Below are positions 1 through 7,862 of a DNA stretch of 64,000 bases, piece by piece (position 1 is the first letter of the stretch; every line of letters starts with the position of its first letter). Under the pieces are notes generated by a model. The model had not been told where the DNA came from and searched no databases. It saw nothing but the letters and a program-made list of their open reading frames with translations. Source of the DNA: Gemmiger sp. An194 (GTDB lineage Bacteria > Bacillota > Clostridia > Oscillospirales > Ruminococcaceae); NCBI RefSeq assembly GCF_002160145.1, contig NZ_NFKA01000003.1, positions 124,001-188,000 on the forward strand, read 5' to 3'. The position numbers and the translations under genes are program-made.

Positions 1-2
1 AG

Positions 3-665
3 CTGGGACCCGCCGACGAGGTGCGTGAGGTGCTCAAGCACGGTACCCTGTCCATCGGCTTCATCGGTCTGGCCGAGACCCTGACCGCTCTGTACGGTCA
101 CCATCACGGCGAGAGCGACGAGATGCAGAAGAAGGGTCTGGAGATCATCGGCCACATGCGGGACTACTGCGACCGCAAGAGCGCCGAGATGAAGATGAAC
201 TTCACCCTGCTGGCCACCCCCGCCGAGGGTCTGTCCGGCCGGTTCACCCGCATGGACCAGAAGCGGTTCGGCATCATTCCCGGCGTGACCGATCGGGAAT
301 ACTACACCAACAGCTTCCACATTCCTGTGTGGTATCCCATCTCCGCCTACGACAAGATCCAGAAGGAGGGCCCCTACCACGCCCTGACCAACGCGGGTCA
401 CATCAGCTATGTGGAGCTGGACGGCGACACTGCTAACAACCTGGAGGCCTTCGAAAGCGTGGTCCGCTGCATGCACGACAGCGGCGTGGGCTACGGCAGC
501 ATCAACCATCCTGTGGACCGCGACCCGGTTTGCGGCTACGTTGGCGTGATCGGCGACGTTTGCCCCCGCTGCGGCCGTCGCAGCGGCGAGGCCCTGAGCC
601 CCGAAAAGCTGGATGAACTGCGCAAAAAGTATCCCGGCGTTCCCACCTTCTGCGGCTGCGAATGA
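3..665 (+). CDS. nrdD: Anaerobic (class III) ribonucleoside-triphosphate reductase, C-terminal part of the catalytic chain (5' end outside window)
   Basis: The frame is open from base 3 (first base of a codon) and ends in TGA at 663-665, so only about the last 220 residues are present. NrdD makes deoxyribonucleotides from NTPs without oxygen, using a glycyl radical installed by NrdG. Visible are the late-barrel segment with SIGFIGLAETLTALYG and a cysteine-rich tail (PVCGY, then CPRCGR, then CGCE) that should form the usual zinc site. A complete NrdD would continue into a loop with the radical glycine (RITGYLVGT type). Here the chain stops before it, and that segment is a separate reading frame at 1026-1172, followed by nrdG. 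The identification is firm. Whether the split is natural or an assembly artefact cannot be told from one sequence. Confidence 0.92.
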   Translation: MGPADEVREVLKHGTLSIGFIGLAETLTALYGHHHGESDEMQKKGLEIIGHMRDYCDRKSAEMKMNFTLLATPAEGLSGRFTRMDQKRFGIIPGVTDREYYTNSFHIPVWYPISAYDKIQKEGPYHALTNAGHISYVELDGDTANNLEAFESVVRCMHDSGVGYGSINHPVDRDPVCGYVGVIGDVCPRCGRRSGEALSPEKLDELRKKYPGVPTFCGCE

Positions 666-691
666 TTTTAGCGGACTCGACCGTTTTTTAA

Positions 692-834
692 CGGACCCGA
701 CCGGCGGTTTGCTCCGATCGGCCGATTCGCGACACCCGGCTTTCCTCAGCGATGACCGCTGGCTGCCTTTTTATCGGACCCGACCGGCGGTTTGCTCCGA
801 TCGGCCGATTCGCGGCAACCGGCTTTCCTCAGCG
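692..834. repeat. Two 60-bp direct repeats between the two parts of nrdD
   Basis: Bases 692-751 and 775-834 are nearly identical (two differences in 60). Each contains the perfect 10-bp palindrome ATCGGCCGAT. A fragment of a third copy (CGGACTCGACCG) lies at 672-683. The 360-bp gap 666-1025 holds these repeats, a small UUCG-type hairpin near 898-911, a possible promoter and a terminator-like hairpin. No reading frame in it is convincing. Confidence 0.85.
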
Positions 835-933
835 AAAACATCAAACGGCCTTATTGGCCCGGTGCGTTTTGCTGATTAAGCCCGCACAATTGTTTTTGTT
901 GCTTCGGCAACGCTGCGCCGCCGGTGTTCTTTC

Positions 934-939
934 TATAAT
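934..939 (+). promoter_or_regulatory. Candidate -10 element ahead of the glycyl-radical mini-gene
   Basis: A perfect TATAAT lies about 90 bp upstream of the 1026 start. No good -35 hexamer sits at normal spacing, so the call is weak. If used, it would let the mini-gene and nrdG be transcribed apart from nrdD. Confidence 0.35.
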
Positions 940-974
940 AGATTTGTCACCCGATTGCTTTTGAATTTTTTTAT

Positions 975-1006
975 CGCCGCCCCGCTGTTCGGGCGGGCGG
1001 CGTTTT
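975..1006 (+). terminator. Terminator-like hairpin just before the mini-gene ribosome site
   Basis: CGCCGCCC (975-982) pairs with GGGCGGCG (995-1002) and TTTT follows. The ribosome site AAAGGAGGAG of the next gene begins only a few bases later. The hairpin could end nrdD transcripts or act as an attenuator controlling the mini-gene and nrdG. Confidence 0.5.
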
Positions 1007-1025
1007 GTAAAAGGAGGAGTTTTCT

Positions 1026-1172
1026 ATGTCCGCTATGCAGAAACAATCCGTCGTTGGTAAGGACGTTCCCTTCGAGCGCATCCGCCGCATCACCGGCTAC
1101 CTGGTCGGCACCATGGACAAATGGAACGACGCCAAGAAGGCCGAAGAGCGCGACCGCGTGAAGCACCTGTAA
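1026..1172 (+). CDS. Stand-alone glycyl-radical domain of class III ribonucleotide reductase (48 aa)
   Basis: This 48-residue frame contains RIRRITGYLVGTMDKWNDAK and then AEERDRVKH, which is the conserved C-terminal glycyl-radical segment normally fused to NrdD. Gly24 in RITGY is the expected radical site. It has its own strong ribosome site (AAAGGAGGAG, about 7 bases before ATG) and a short N-terminal extension, and it ends 5 bp before nrdG. It should insert into the truncated NrdD upstream and be activated by NrdG, in the way that YfiD/GrcA serves as a separate glycyl-radical piece for pyruvate formate-lyase. The family match is what I see; assembly in trans is inference. A group I intron joining the two parts in RNA is a less likely alternative, given the dedicated ribosome site. 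Confidence 0.88.
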   Translation: MSAMQKQSVVGKDVPFERIRRITGYLVGTMDKWNDAKKAEERDRVKHL

Positions 1173-1177
1173 GCGCC

Positions 1178-1699
1178 ATGCTGCAGGTAGCAGGCTTCGC
1201 CGGCGACAGCATCGTGGACGGTCCCGGCCTCCGGTTCACCGTGTTTTTCCAGGGCTGCCCCCACCACTGCCCCGGCTGTCATAACCCCGAGACCTGGCCC
1301 TTCGAGGGCGGGACTCCCTTCACCCCCGATCAGCTCATCCAGATGGCAAAGAAGAATCCCCTCTGCCGCGGCATCACCCTGTCCGGCGGCGAGCCCTTCG
1401 CTCAGGCCGGGCCGGAGCTGCTGGAGTTCGTCCGGCTGGCCCGCGCCGCCGGCTACGAGGTGGCAAGCTACACCGGCTACACCTTCGAGGAGCTGTACGA
1501 GCACGGCACCCCCGCCCAGAAGGAGCTTCTCACCCTGCTGGACACCCTCATCGACGGCCCCTTTGTGCAGGCCGAGATGAGCCTGGAGCTGCGCTTCCGG
1601 GGCAGCCGCAACCAGCGCATTCTGGACCTCCCCCAGTGCCTTGCCCAGGGCAAGGCGGTGTGGGAGACCCGCGAGCGCTGGGTGGGCGAGCACCAATAA
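1178..1699 (+). CDS. nrdG: Anaerobic ribonucleotide reductase activating protein (radical SAM)
   Basis: A 173-residue radical-SAM activase that uses a [4Fe-4S] cluster and S-adenosylmethionine to generate the glycyl radical on its reductase partner. The cluster motif CPHHCPGC (CX3CX2C) lies near residues 26-33, after the DSIVDGPGLRFTVFFQG lead-in typical of NrdG; the SAM-contacting SGGEP follows at mid-protein. Length is normal for the family. The ATG at 1178 is chosen because it gives the canonical MLQVAG start and lies 5 bp after the glycyl-radical mini-gene, so the two are probably co-translated. This pairing supports the mini-gene as the activation target. Confidence 0.93.
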   Translation: MLQVAGFAGDSIVDGPGLRFTVFFQGCPHHCPGCHNPETWPFEGGTPFTPDQLIQMAKKNPLCRGITLSGGEPFAQAGPELLEFVRLARAAGYEVASYTGYTFEELYEHGTPAQKELLTLLDTLIDGPFVQAEMSLELRFRGSRNQRILDLPQCLAQGKAVWETRERWVGEHQ

Positions 1700-1717
1700 C
1701 CGCACATGTTTCAAGGC

Positions 1718-1764
1718 AAGGCCCCCGCACCCCGGACATTTCCGGCGGCGCGGGGGCCTTGTTT
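1718..1764 (+). terminator. Rho-independent terminator after nrdG
   Basis: AAGGCCCCCGC (1718-1728) pairs with GCGGGGGCCTT (1750-1760), an 11-bp GC-rich stem followed by GTTTG. It closes the nrdD-nrdG unit. Confidence 0.75.
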
Positions 1765-1884
1765 GCAGTTTTGATACAACTTCTTGCCGACAGCGTTACC
1801 CTTTGTATGCAATAATAGAAACGAGCACAAAATCCCCTGTTTTGCGGCAGGATTTTGCCAATCGGCCCTTTTTACGGCCGGATG

Positions 1885-1893
1885 TGATATGAT
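1885..1893 (+). promoter_or_regulatory. Extended -10 promoter element for the two-component operon
   Basis: TGATATGAT matches the extended -10 pattern TGnTATnnT about 60 bp before the response regulator. The -35 region is poor, as is common for extended -10 promoters. Confidence 0.45.
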
Positions 1894-1953
1894 AGAATCA
1901 GTATAACGCGATCGGTTTTCCGGCCCGGCCGGAACCAAAGGAGGAACACGACC

Positions 1954-2607
1954 ATGGCACACATTCTGATTGTGGAAGACGAGGAACACATTGCCCAGAT
2001 GATCGAGGCCACCCTGTCCCTGGGAGGCTACAGCTGCGAGATCTGCGCCGACGGCGCGCAGGCGGTGGAGCGCATCTTCGCGGGCGGCTACGATCTGGTG
2101 CTGCTGGATGTGATGCTTCCCGGGCTGGACGGCTTTTCGGTGATGGAACGGGTGTCCAGCCAAGGCACCCCGGTGATCTTTCTTTCCGCCATGCAGCAGG
2201 TGGCCGACAAGGTGCGCGGGCTGCATCTGGGGGCCGAGGATTACATCGCCAAGCCCTTCGAGGCGCTGGAGCTTTTGGCCCGCGTGGAGGTGGCTCTGCG
2301 CCGCCGGGGCAAGGGCCGGGAGGTGCTGGAATACCGGGGCATCCAGCAGGACCTTTCCAGCCACACCGTGACCCTGAACGGCAAGCCGGTGGCCTTAAGT
2401 CCCAAGGAATTTGAGCTGCTGCGGGTCTTTTTGCAGAACCAGGACCTGGCCCTCTCCCGGGACAAGCTGCTCTCGCTGGTGTGGGGCTACGACTTCGCCG
2501 GTGAGACCCGCACCGTGGACATCCATGTGCAGCGGCTGCGCCAGAAGCTGGGGCTTTCCGGCAAGCTGGTCACCCTGCCCCGCATCGGCTACCGGCTGGA
2601 ACACTGA
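1954..2607 (+). CDS. OmpR/PhoB-family response regulator
   Basis: A 217-residue regulator with an N-terminal receiver (residues 1-115) and a C-terminal winged-helix DNA-binding domain (about 125-217). Acidic residues ED near residues 8-9, phospho-acceptor Asp52 in VLLDVMLPG, and Lys in IAKPFE complete the receiver active site. The C-terminal part has LSPKEFELL and the TVDIHVQRLRQKL recognition region. AAAGGAGG precedes the ATG. The partner kinase starts 8 bp downstream. The following genes encode anchored proteins and a cell-wall amidase, so envelope control is a reasonable guess; the signal is unknown. Confidence 0.92.
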   Translation: MAHILIVEDEEHIAQMIEATLSLGGYSCEICADGAQAVERIFAGGYDLVLLDVMLPGLDGFSVMERVSSQGTPVIFLSAMQQVADKVRGLHLGAEDYIAKPFEALELLARVEVALRRRGKGREVLEYRGIQQDLSSHTVTLNGKPVALSPKEFELLRVFLQNQDLALSRDKLLSLVWGYDFAGETRTVDIHVQRLRQKLGLSGKLVTLPRIGYRLEH

Positions 2608-2615
2608 AAGGAGCC

Positions 2616-4097
2616 ATGCCCGTGAAACTGTGGCAGAAGATCTTTTTGTCCTCTCTGGCGCTGCTGGTGCTGGCCACCGGCGGGCTGAGCCTGCTCTTTT
2701 TGAACAACACCCAGACCCAGCTGTGGCAGCGGGAAAAGCAGCGGGCCGCTTTGCAGCAGCAATCCATGATGAACGCCATCAAGACCAACGTGGTCAACCA
2801 GCGGCTGCAGTCCGGCCAGATCAGCCTGAGCGACACCGAGACCCGGCAGGCGGTGCGCACCGCCCTGGACAGCCAGGAGACGGACAGCTACCTGCTGGCC
2901 TTCCAGCTGTATGATTCCGGCGGCGCGGGCCTTCGCACCGATTCCACCGGCCTGTGCCACACCGCCAATCTGACCGGCAGCAGCTATCAGGACGATTCCC
3001 TCACCTACACCCGCATCTTCTCCCAGGGGGACCGGCTGCTGCTGGCCCTCAATTCTCCCCTGCCTCTGGAGCAGAGCGACTTTCGCATGGTGAGCGTGTT
3101 TGATGTGACCGACCTGGGCGCTCAGCTGCAGCGGCAGGCCCTCACCGCCCTCACCTTCGGCATTCTGGTCAGCCTGGCCGCCGCCGTGGTGCTGCTGGTG
3201 CTGGTAAAGGTGCAGCTGCGGCGGCTGGAGCAGCTGTCCCAGGCATCCCGCCGCATCGCCCAGGGCAACTACGCCGAGCGGGTGCAGCTGGCCGGGGCGG
3301 ACGAGGTGGCCGACCTGGGCAAGGACCTGAACCGGATGGCCCAGGCCGTGCAGCAGCATGTGGGCCAGCTGGAGCAGGTGGCCCAGGACCAGAAGACCTT
3401 CATTGCCAACATGGCCCACGAGATGAAAACGCCCCTGACCAGCATTCTGGGCTTTGCGGACCTTTTATACCTGCAAAAGGACGTGCCCGAGAAAAAGCGC
3501 CGGGAATACGCGGGCATCATTCTGGACGAGACCAAGCGGATGCGCAGCCTGTCCGGCAAGCTGATGGAGCTGCTGAACGTGGGCAGCCAGAACCTGGTGT
3601 TCACCTCGGAGGAGCTTTCCGGCGTGATCGGCGAGGTGGCCACCGCCATGCAGCCGGTGCTGCACAGCAGCCGCCTGGCCCTGCAATACGGCTGCGAGCC
3701 CGGGCTTTGGATGGAGATGGACCGGGAGCTGTTCAAATCGCTGCTGTATAACTTCATCGACAACGGCCGCAAGGCCAGCCCCGAGGGCAGCCTGATCCAG
3801 CTGCTGGCCCACCGCAAGGAGGGCCGCATCGAGATCCTGATCCGGGACCACGGCCAGGGCATTCCCAAAAAGGAACTGGAAAAGATCCGCCAGCCCTTCT
3901 ATATGGTGGATAAATCCCGCAGCCGCAAGGCCGGCGGCGCGGGCCTGGGCCTTGCCCTTTGCGACGAGATCTGCCGCATCCACAAGGGCAGCTTCGCCAT
4001 CGACAGCCGCCTGGGCGAGGGCACCCTCATCACCCTCAGCTTCCCGCCTGCTTCGGCTTCGCCGGGCACGACGGCGGAGGGAGGCGACGCTGTATGA
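2616..4097 (+). CDS. Membrane sensor histidine kinase, partner of the 1954 regulator
   Basis: A 493-residue kinase. The first transmembrane helix is at about residues 9-31 and the second at about 167-192; between them is an extracytoplasmic sensor region of about 135 residues with no recognised motif. A HAMP segment follows (LEQLSQASRRIAQGNYAERV), then the H-box with His268 in NMAHEMKTPLTS. The ATPase domain shows NFIDNGRKAS (N-box), DHGQGIP (G1) and GAGLGLAL (G2). The ATG at 2616 has AAAGGAG just upstream. The stop codon overlaps the next gene start (ATGA), so that gene is translationally coupled to the kinase. Confidence 0.92.
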   Translation: MPVKLWQKIFLSSLALLVLATGGLSLLFLNNTQTQLWQREKQRAALQQQSMMNAIKTNVVNQRLQSGQISLSDTETRQAVRTALDSQETDSYLLAFQLYDSGGAGLRTDSTGLCHTANLTGSSYQDDSLTYTRIFSQGDRLLLALNSPLPLEQSDFRMVSVFDVTDLGAQLQRQALTALTFGILVSLAAAVVLLVLVKVQLRRLEQLSQASRRIAQGNYAERVQLAGADEVADLGKDLNRMAQAVQQHVGQLEQVAQDQKTFIANMAHEMKTPLTSILGFADLLYLQKDVPEKKRREYAGIILDETKRMRSLSGKLMELLNVGSQNLVFTSEELSGVIGEVATAMQPVLHSSRLALQYGCEPGLWMEMDRELFKSLLYNFIDNGRKASPEGSLIQLLAHRKEGRIEILIRDHGQGIPKKELEKIRQPFYMVDKSRSRKAGGAGLGLALCDEICRIHKGSFAIDSRLGEGTLITLSFPPASASPGTTAEGGDAV

Positions 4098-5158
4098 AGA
4101 TCCGGCGCAGTCCGACCGACCCTCCCCATACGGTACCGTTTCGACGGGCCGACGCACAGCGCAATGCGGCTTTGCCTGCTGGAAAAGGCAAACGCTTCCG
4201 CCGCCTTCGCTCCCGCTTTGTTCCCCTCACCCTGGGGCTGCTGGCGGGCAGCGGCCTGTGCCTGTTCGCTCTGGCCCAGTGGATCATCCGCCCTGACCTT
4301 CAGGTGGGCAGCTTTGCGGCCCTGCCCGCTTACAACGTGGTGGGCCAGCAGACCGACCGGGCCGACTTCTGGGCCCGGGCCCAGTACCACAATGCCACGC
4401 CCCAGTACCCGATTCAGACCACCCCGCTCTTTGCGCTGGATGCCCTTTCCCGGATGGAGCAGCTGTTCCCGCTGGATCAGCTGCTCTACAGCCGGACCCC
4501 CGGTTCGCTGACCGTGCCCGATACCTCGGTAAAATCCGCCTGGTTCCACACCAACACCTTTCAGCTGCTGACCTGCATCTTCTGGGACGATGTTCCCGCC
4601 ATCTATTCCACCCACAGCGGCCTGACCTATCCCGGCTGCGTCGAGCTGAGCCTGGGCTGTTCCATGGTCAACGATCAGCAGCCCCTTTGCTTCACCCTGC
4701 TGTTTTTGCCGGACGAAGCACCGGACGAGCAGGCCTTTGAGGCCGCCTACGGCAGAGTGGTGGACGATCTGCAGCAGCTGTGCGGCAGACAGATGAACAG
4801 CTTTCACACCCTGGAGGACCTGCTGAGCAACCTGGACCCTGTCGCCTTTCAGGGGAACTACTGGCTGTCCTCCCTTCAAGCCCGGAATCTGACCGAGCTG
4901 GCCGGGCAGATGAGCTCGCTTTTGCTGGAGCTGTACCTCAATGGCAGCTTTCCCTATGATCTGGCGGACCCGGCCCAGGCCGATGCGCTGCTGCAGGAGT
5001 ATTTCCGGGAGCGGAGCTGCACCCTGCAGATCCTGCGGCTGGAGGAGTGCTATCTGGTGCTGATCAGCACCGAGCTGGACAGCGGCACCGCCACCCTGGG
5101 GCTCTACTACAGCCCGGTGCTCAAAACCTGGTGCGGAATCGGGCTTCAGCTGCTGTGA
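4094..5158 (+). CDS. Anchored protein of unknown function, first of a tandem paralogous pair
   Basis: Not recognised as a known family. The 354-residue product has a basic N-terminus, one hydrophobic helix (about residues 41-62) and then an extracytoplasmic domain, giving an N-in, C-out single-pass layout. It shares with the next gene a front motif (SFAALPAYNVVGQQTDR and FWARAQYH) and a C-terminal block (LQILRLEECYLVLI and LGLYYSPVLKTW). Its start at 4094 overlaps the kinase stop, so it is in the same operon. It may be an input or output partner of the two-component system, but that is context only. Confidence 0.8.
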   Translation: MKIRRSPTDPPHTVPFRRADAQRNAALPAGKGKRFRRLRSRFVPLTLGLLAGSGLCLFALAQWIIRPDLQVGSFAALPAYNVVGQQTDRADFWARAQYHNATPQYPIQTTPLFALDALSRMEQLFPLDQLLYSRTPGSLTVPDTSVKSAWFHTNTFQLLTCIFWDDVPAIYSTHSGLTYPGCVELSLGCSMVNDQQPLCFTLLFLPDEAPDEQAFEAAYGRVVDDLQQLCGRQMNSFHTLEDLLSNLDPVAFQGNYWLSSLQARNLTELAGQMSSLLLELYLNGSFPYDLADPAQADALLQEYFRERSCTLQILRLEECYLVLISTELDSGTATLGLYYSPVLKTWCGIGLQLL

Positions 5159-5182
5159 ACCGGTGCGAAAGGAATGTGACCT

Positions 5183-6274
5183 ATGCCGAAAAAACAAACC
5201 AAACCCAAGGGCCGTGGTGCCGCAAAACGCCCAAGGTCCGGTGCACTGCGGGCAAATCTTGCATTCTGTCTGCTCACGGTATTCATTCTGGCAGCGAGCG
5301 GCGCCTCCTTCGCCTGGGCCGCCGCCCGCATCGCGAATCCTTCCGGGCAGCTGGACTCCTTCGCCGCCCTGCCGGTGTACAACGTGATCGGCCAGCGCAC
5401 CGACCGGCTGGAATTCTGGCCCCGGGCGCGCTACCACGACCTGGCCCGGGCCAACGGCTACCCGCTGCCCTTTACCGCCCAGCAGGCACTGGAGGAAACC
5501 GGCTTTCAGGAGCTGCTTTTGATTCTGATGGGAAGCTGCACCTATATCAGCAGCCTGAGCGGATCGGAGGAAGCGGGTCAGATGGCCTGCTACTCCTATT
5601 ATACCGACAGCGTCATCTGCCGCTTTTACGACGATATTCCCGTTCAGCTTCTGTGCGAAGGCGGCACTGAGCCTTCCGTCTACCAGGGCGTGCTGAATGC
5701 CAGCAGCGGCCGGGGCAACGGCACCGACCAGCTGTGCTACACCGCCCTCATCACCCCGGATGACTCCATGACCCCCGCCACCGAAGAGCAGTTCCAGGAG
5801 GCCTACCAGACCATTCTGGAGCATCTGATGCTGCTGACCGGAGACACCGGCAGCGCACCCTATTACAGCTGCGGCCCGCTGAACACAGCACTCTCCATTG
5901 TGAGCGCACTGTTCCCCTATGTGGCCGACTATGCAAACAGCGTTGAAGAAGCCATCGCTTGGGAAAACGCCTCGGACAGCGGTTATCCCAGTGTGATGAG
6001 TACATTGAACCTGATCGATCAGCTGCTGACCCAGATCAACATGGCAAACGAGCTGTCTCCCTGGGAGTGGATGGGCGTGGCGGAACCGGACCGGTCAGAC
6101 CCGGAGGAGGTGGAGCGCTTTCTGCAGAATTATTTCCGGGATGTCCTGTTTCTCGACCTGCAGATCCTCCGCCAGGACGACTGTTATCTGATCCTGTTTC
6201 AGTCCAGCACCAACGTTCTGGGGCTCTATTACGATCCCCTGCTGAAGACCTACACCGGCTTCGGCATCCAGTAA
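5183..6274 (+). CDS. Anchored protein of unknown function, second of the tandem paralogous pair
   Basis: A 363-residue protein. It has a Lys/Arg-rich N-terminus, one membrane helix (about residues 27-49) and an outside domain. Matching its upstream neighbour are DSFAALPVYNVIGQRTDR with FWPRARYH at the front, and LQILRQDDCYLILF with VLGLYYDPLLKTY at the end; the middles have diverged. It begins 24 bp after the first paralogue. A tandem duplication followed by divergence in the kinase operon explains the pair. No catalytic motif is visible. Confidence 0.82.
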   Translation: MPKKQTKPKGRGAAKRPRSGALRANLAFCLLTVFILAASGASFAWAAARIANPSGQLDSFAALPVYNVIGQRTDRLEFWPRARYHDLARANGYPLPFTAQQALEETGFQELLLILMGSCTYISSLSGSEEAGQMACYSYYTDSVICRFYDDIPVQLLCEGGTEPSVYQGVLNASSGRGNGTDQLCYTALITPDDSMTPATEEQFQEAYQTILEHLMLLTGDTGSAPYYSCGPLNTALSIVSALFPYVADYANSVEEAIAWENASDSGYPSVMSTLNLIDQLLTQINMANELSPWEWMGVAEPDRSDPEEVERFLQNYFRDVLFLDLQILRQDDCYLILFQSSTNVLGLYYDPLLKTYTGFGIQ

Positions 6275-6300
6275 ATCGTTCTGCTCTGGCTTCTCCCCTC

Positions 6301-6332
6301 TAAAAATCCGGCGAAACCGCCAGATTTTTTAC
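6301..6332 (+). terminator. Terminator after the paralogous pair
   Basis: AAATC plus GGCG pairs with CGCC plus GATTT around a short loop, followed by a run of T at 6325-6330. It ends the two-component operon. Confidence 0.6.
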
Positions 6333-6376
6333 AACTCAGATACACCTTTTTGGCGACTTGGTTTCCTGCCTCCTTT

Positions 6377-6382
6377 TATAAT
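6377..6382 (+). promoter_or_regulatory. Candidate -10 element for the C39-like gene
   Basis: TATAAT lies about 85 bp before the 6467 start, downstream of a terminator. The candidate -35 hexamers (TTGGCG, TTGGTT) are off-spacing, so this is a weak call. Confidence 0.35.
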
Positions 6383-6466
6383 AAAAACAGCCGGAGGAAA
6401 GCCGGCGTAACATTTTGGCGACTGGTGCGTCCAATAGGCAGATGCTGAAAAAGGAGGTCCGCCGCC

Positions 6467-7417
6467 ATGGCCACCCGTACTCTTTCCGTTCAGAATGCCC
6501 GCCGTCCCATGTATTCCGCGGCGGCCTGTGCCCCTGCCCTGCCCGCCCAGCGACGGGTGGTGCGCCGCCCGGCTGCGCAGCTCCAGCCCCGGCCGGCAAG
6601 CACCCGGGCGGCTGCTCCCGCCGCTGCCCGCCAAAGCGCTGCCCATGCTCCCGCTCGCCGCCGAAGAAGGCGGCACGCGCTGGCGGCTGTGCTGGCCAGA
6701 CTGCTGGTTCTGATCCTCTGCGCCGCTGCGCTGTTCTCGGTGTTTGACCTGCTGGCCCGGCACCGGCTGCTCACCTCGCTGGGCAGTCTGGTCTCGGAAC
6801 AGATCACCGGCGGCAGCAGCATACTCACGGTGCAGCCGGTGCTGCAGCAGCCCGCACTGCCCAACGGCTGCGAGGCGGCGAGTCTTGCCACCCTGCTGGA
6901 GTACAACGGCTATTCGGTGGATCTGGTCTCCCTGGGGGTGGATTACCTGCCCCGCCAGAGCTTCACCTACAGCGGTCCCTACCGTTATGGGCCGGACCCG
7001 GAGCAGGCCTATTCGGGCGACCCGGCCAGCAGCTCAGGCGGCTGGTACTGCTTTGAGGGGCCCATCATCGAGGCGGCCAACGCCTGGCTGCGGGACCAGA
7101 GCTCCGAGCTGCGGGCGGAAAGTGAGACCGGCGCGGACCTGGACCGACTGGAGCAGCTGCTGCGCCAGGGCACCCCGGTGGCGGTGTGGTTCACCCAGGA
7201 CTACGAGCAGCCCCGGTTCAACACCTCCTTCACCTGGACGCTGCCCGACGGCAGCACCTATACGCCCTACGGCAACCTGCACTGCGTGGTGCTCACCGGC
7301 ATGGACGAGACCCAGTGCTATCTGGCCGACCCCATGCAGGGCGATTCCTGCATCGAACGGGACCGGTTCGAGCGCATCTACACCGCCATGGGCAGCCGTG
7401 CGGTGGTGCTGCGCTGA
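6467..7417 (+). CDS. C39-like (papain-fold) cysteine peptidase, membrane-anchored
   Basis: A 316-residue protein. Residues 1-70 are Ala/Pro/Arg-rich and low-complexity, then comes a hydrophobic helix (about residues 73-94), then an outside catalytic domain. PNGCEAASLATLLEYNGY carries the nucleophile Cys in the form typical of the C39-like family 2, and LHCVVLTG supplies the expected His followed by an Asp in LADPM. The ribosome site AAAAAGGAGG and the ATG at 6467 fit well. Substrates of this family are generally unknown; it may process exported peptides or proteins. Its own terminator and promoter lie between it and the preceding operon. Confidence 0.8.
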   Translation: MATRTLSVQNARRPMYSAAACAPALPAQRRVVRRPAAQLQPRPASTRAAAPAAARQSAAHAPARRRRRRHALAAVLARLLVLILCAAALFSVFDLLARHRLLTSLGSLVSEQITGGSSILTVQPVLQQPALPNGCEAASLATLLEYNGYSVDLVSLGVDYLPRQSFTYSGPYRYGPDPEQAYSGDPASSSGGWYCFEGPIIEAANAWLRDQSSELRAESETGADLDRLEQLLRQGTPVAVWFTQDYEQPRFNTSFTWTLPDGSTYTPYGNLHCVVLTGMDETQCYLADPMQGDSCIERDRFERIYTAMGSRAVVLR

Positions 7418-7616
7418 TCTGTATGTTGCGTTTCAACTCCTCCTTACTGCCCCTCGGGGGCAAAAGCCCGGTCAGCCTTAGCCGGCGTGACACAAGAAAA
7501 CGACGCCGGAAAAGGGCCGCTTTTGCGGGATTGTAGCGTCAAAGCCCCTTGACAACCACCAAGGGTGCCTGCGGGTCTTTTCCTTGCACTCCCATCAAAA
7601 TCGGACCTTTTCCGGT

Positions 7617-7738
7617 GCGAAGCAGTTCTGCCCCAGAATTTTGGATGCAGAAAGTACGAAAAGGGGCGGACCAAGCCTTGGTGGCTTGCCCGCCCCTTTG
7701 AATATTTTGTGCGCCAAAATCCTAAGGCAGAACCGTCG
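7617..7738. repeat. Long imperfect palindrome (about 120 bp), dispersed repeat copy 1
   Basis: Within the gene-free stretch 7418-7862, left arm 7617-7678 and right arm 7681-7738 are inverted copies at roughly 70-75 percent identity (TTCTGCC and AATTTTGG blocks outside, AAGGGGCGG inside). The apex reads CCTTGGTGG. A second palindrome with the same apex is at 35574-35669. A smaller hairpin (CCCTTG/CAAGGG) sits near 7545-7567. I see no coding frame in the stretch. Confidence 0.7.
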
Positions 7739-7862
7739 TTTTCTTATACCACACCGGCCTTGGCCGGGCTTTTTTGCCGCAAAACGAAAGGAACGGGGGG
7801 CCTTTTTCGTCTTATAAAAGACGACTGTTTTTTACTTTTTTCGGGAAAGGACCGTAATTTTT

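Noticed and set aside
613-964. Frames of 70-88 residues in the nrdD spacer
   Set aside because: They overlap the nrdD end and the direct repeats, and lack ribosome sites.
666-1025. Self-splicing group I intron joining the two nrdD parts
   Set aside because: The downstream part has its own ATG, a strong ribosome site and a natural N-terminal extension. I could not identify intron core elements. Kept only as something to test.
3269-4157. Antisense frames over the histidine kinase gene
   Set aside because: The kinase on the plus strand shows all catalytic motifs; these are codon-bias shadows.
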